Virus record (IMG/VR): IMGVR_UViG_3300032080_000003
Coordinates: 64,001 to 85,586 of that record
Source: a virus
DNA: 21,586 bases
Reading direction: 5' to 3' (one strand)
Shown here: positions 20,229 through 21,586 of the stretch, in pieces
How the letters are laid out: each line of letters begins with the position of its first letter
Numbering within the stretch: position 1 is the first letter of the stretch
Position numbers and translations under genes: made by a program
The notes under the pieces: model-generated
What the model saw: the letters and a program-made list of their open reading frames with translations, nothing else
The model's database searches: none
What the model was told of the DNA's origin: nothing

Positions 20229-21586
20229 TTATTTTTCAGAATATTTATCTAGGGTTTGTCTTACAACATCACTAAGACTTGCTTCAAACTTGTTCTTAAA
20301 GTCTTCTGGTGTAGCAGCGTCAATCTTAACACTAATATCTAGTTTAACATCTGCTTTAGGTGCTGCCATTACACCAGTTGTTGTAGCGCTTGCCTCAGGC
20401 ATAGGCGTTTTGGACATAGGGAATATACCCATAGGCCCGTTAAACCCATCCCTTCGTCTGTTAGCAAAAGCCTGTTCTTGCTGATCTTTTGCTTGCCTTT
20501 GATAATCAAAAAGAGAGTTTGTATTATCAAATGGTTTATCTATTTGCCAAGGTGTTACATCACTCATGCTCTGTGATGGGTCTATTGCAGCAACACCATA
20601 AGTTACAGCATCACTAACAAGGTTTACACCTGCACGTCCGGGGGCTGTAATGGCATTTGCGTACCTCTTACCTGCACTTTGAATAGAATCTACAGCACCA
20701 GAATAGTCACCCTTAGTCAGTTTATTTGCAGCATTTATACCGTTTGCAATGATGTCAATCTGTTCTTTGAACTTGGCAAGGGGGCCTGTTCCCATAAGAG
20801 CACTTAACTCTTTCCAACCCTGTAGGGATGTTTGGCCTAGAGTTACAATCTCACTCATAAGACTTTTGTAAGAGTTTAGAAAGCCAAAGGCTGTATTGCG
20901 GGACTCTTCGTCAGGGAAAAATTTATCGCCAAGATAACTGTCTTTGCCATCAAAGAATCTTTGAAGAGATTGCACAGACAATAAGGCAAAAGACACATAC
21001 TTAGAGACGTTATCAAAGCCTCTAGCCAATGACTCAACCATTGGTCCAGACTCTTTTAAACCTTCATTTAATGCCCTAAATAACCTTGCAAATCCTGACT
21101 CAAGCCCTGCGTTGGAAGCAACTACAGCAAGATCGTTTAGGGAGTTTTGTGCCCTAGCTTGTTCTGCTTGAGAAGCTTTTGATGCAGCAGCCAATCCCGG
21201 TGCTGCTTGTTGACTTGCAATATCACCAGCGTAAGTAAGGATATCCCCCTTGACTTGTCCCTTCTTCATTGCTGCAAGAAGTTCGGTAATAGCAGCTTGC
21301 CCTTCCTTTCCTCCACCTTTGCCCTCAGCAGATAACTGACTCTGATAAGCTCTGGCAAAGATACTTACAGCCCCCGGTAAACTCTCTGCCAACTGACCAG
21401 TTAATTCCTCAGATTGTAACTTGTTCTTGCCGGCAATTTGACTCAAAGCCCTATAAACACGTTGTTGCTGCACACGGTCAAGTTTATTTACACGAGATAA
21501 TTCAGAAAAACCCTTAAATATATTCTGAGATTGTTTTATACTCATTCCTGCACCCGTCAAGCCGGATGTCAGTTTATTGTAATCAG
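20229..21586 (-). CDS. tail tape measure protein, C-terminal part (cut by window edge)
   Basis: The frame is open to the right edge; 451 residues are visible. The TTG at 21560 is an internal codon, not a real start, since DYNKLTSGLTGAGM reads on in frame upstream. The segment QSQNIFKGFSELSRVNKLDRVQQQRVYRALSQIAGKNKLQSEELTGQLAESLPGAVSIFARA (read in parts) matches the tape_meas_nterm/TP901-type core: a helical domain with a conserved ELxxQLxxxxPGA turn. It is followed by an Ala-rich region, long helices, and an acidic C-terminus (DISVKIDAATPEDFKNKFEA). The protein fixes tail length and is released through the tube on infection. It lies directly upstream of the Dit-like gene, 15 bases apart. Confidence 0.9.
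   Translation of the reverse strand, partial: DYNKLTSGLTGAGMSIKQSQNIFKGFSELSRVNKLDRVQQQRVYRALSQIAGKNKLQSEELTGQLAESLPGAVSIFARAYQSQLSAEGKGGGKEGQAAITELLAAMKKGQVKGDILTYAGDIASQQAAPGLAAASKASQAEQARAQNSLNDLAVVASNAGLESGFARLFRALNEGLKESGPMVESLARGFDNVSKYVSFALLSVQSLQRFFDGKDSYLGDKFFPDEESRNTAFGFLNSYKSLMSEIVTLGQTSLQGWKELSALMGTGPLAKFKEQIDIIANGINAANKLTKGDYSGAVDSIQSAGKRYANAITAPGRAGVNLVSDAVTYGVAAIDPSQSMSDVTPWQIDKPFDNTNSLFDYQRQAKDQQEQAFANRRRDGFNGPMGIFPMSKTPMPEASATTTGVMAAPKADVKLDISVKIDAATPEDFKNKFEASLSDVVRQTLDKYSEK

Overview
This window is part of a tailed, double-stranded DNA phage genome. The tail genes (baseplate J, gp25-like wedge, central spike, hub, tape measure) point to a contractile-tailed, myovirus-type phage. 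The Rz/Rz1 spanin pair and an N-acetylmuramidase endolysin point to a Gram-negative host. The tailspike N-terminus and the Gp138-type spike resemble, from memory, enterobacterial myophages of the phi92/rV5 kind. That placement is inference; no search was possible. Base composition is AT-rich. No integrase, repressor, tRNA gene or CRISPR array was seen.

Layout. Bases 1-8802 are read rightwards and 8909-21586 leftwards, so the two halves converge on a strong two-way terminator at about 8824-8850. Genes are packed tightly, many with ATGA or TAATG stop/start overlaps, and no gene-free stretch exceeds about 110 bases.

Bases 1-5419 form a nucleotide-metabolism operon: a DUF5664-type (d)NTP diphosphohydrolase (cut by the left edge), a HAD-type 5'-nucleotidase, a 52-aa unknown, dUTPase, flavin-dependent thymidylate synthase ThyX, two unknowns, and class I ribonucleotide reductase (nrdB, nrdA). 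Together these would supply dNTPs for phage replication: NrdAB makes deoxyribonucleotides, dUTPase removes dUTP and yields dUMP, and ThyX turns dUMP into dTMP. A UUCG-loop terminator closes the operon.

Bases 5465-8802 are accessory: an HNH endonuclease with a C-terminal helix-turn-helix, a near-consensus sigma70-type promoter that overlaps a terminator-like hairpin, seven small unknown genes, a second promoter-like leader, and an HNH/AP2-type homing-endonuclease-like gene.

The leftward half, in transcription order (right to left), holds the tape measure (cut by the right edge), Dit-like protein, a Pam3 gp18/DUF6983-type plug protein, hub, Gp138-type spike, gp25-like wedge, baseplate J, a DUF2612-type baseplate protein, two tail fibres, a beta-helix tailspike, then the lysis module: endolysin, holin, Rz, overlapping Rz1, and two extra membrane-anchored coiled-coil proteins. 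The order is that of a short contractile-tail and lysis operon.

Points most worth checking: the gp25-like gene seems to lack any standard start codon at its natural start and has a strong ribosome binding site placed for AUA; a promoter is interleaved with a hairpin whose left arm would be lost from transcripts begun there; NrdB has a Glu-x-x-x-His in place of Glu-x-x-His; a 29-bp near-identical repeat links two receptor-binding genes; and the lysis module carries two unassigned membrane coiled-coil proteins.
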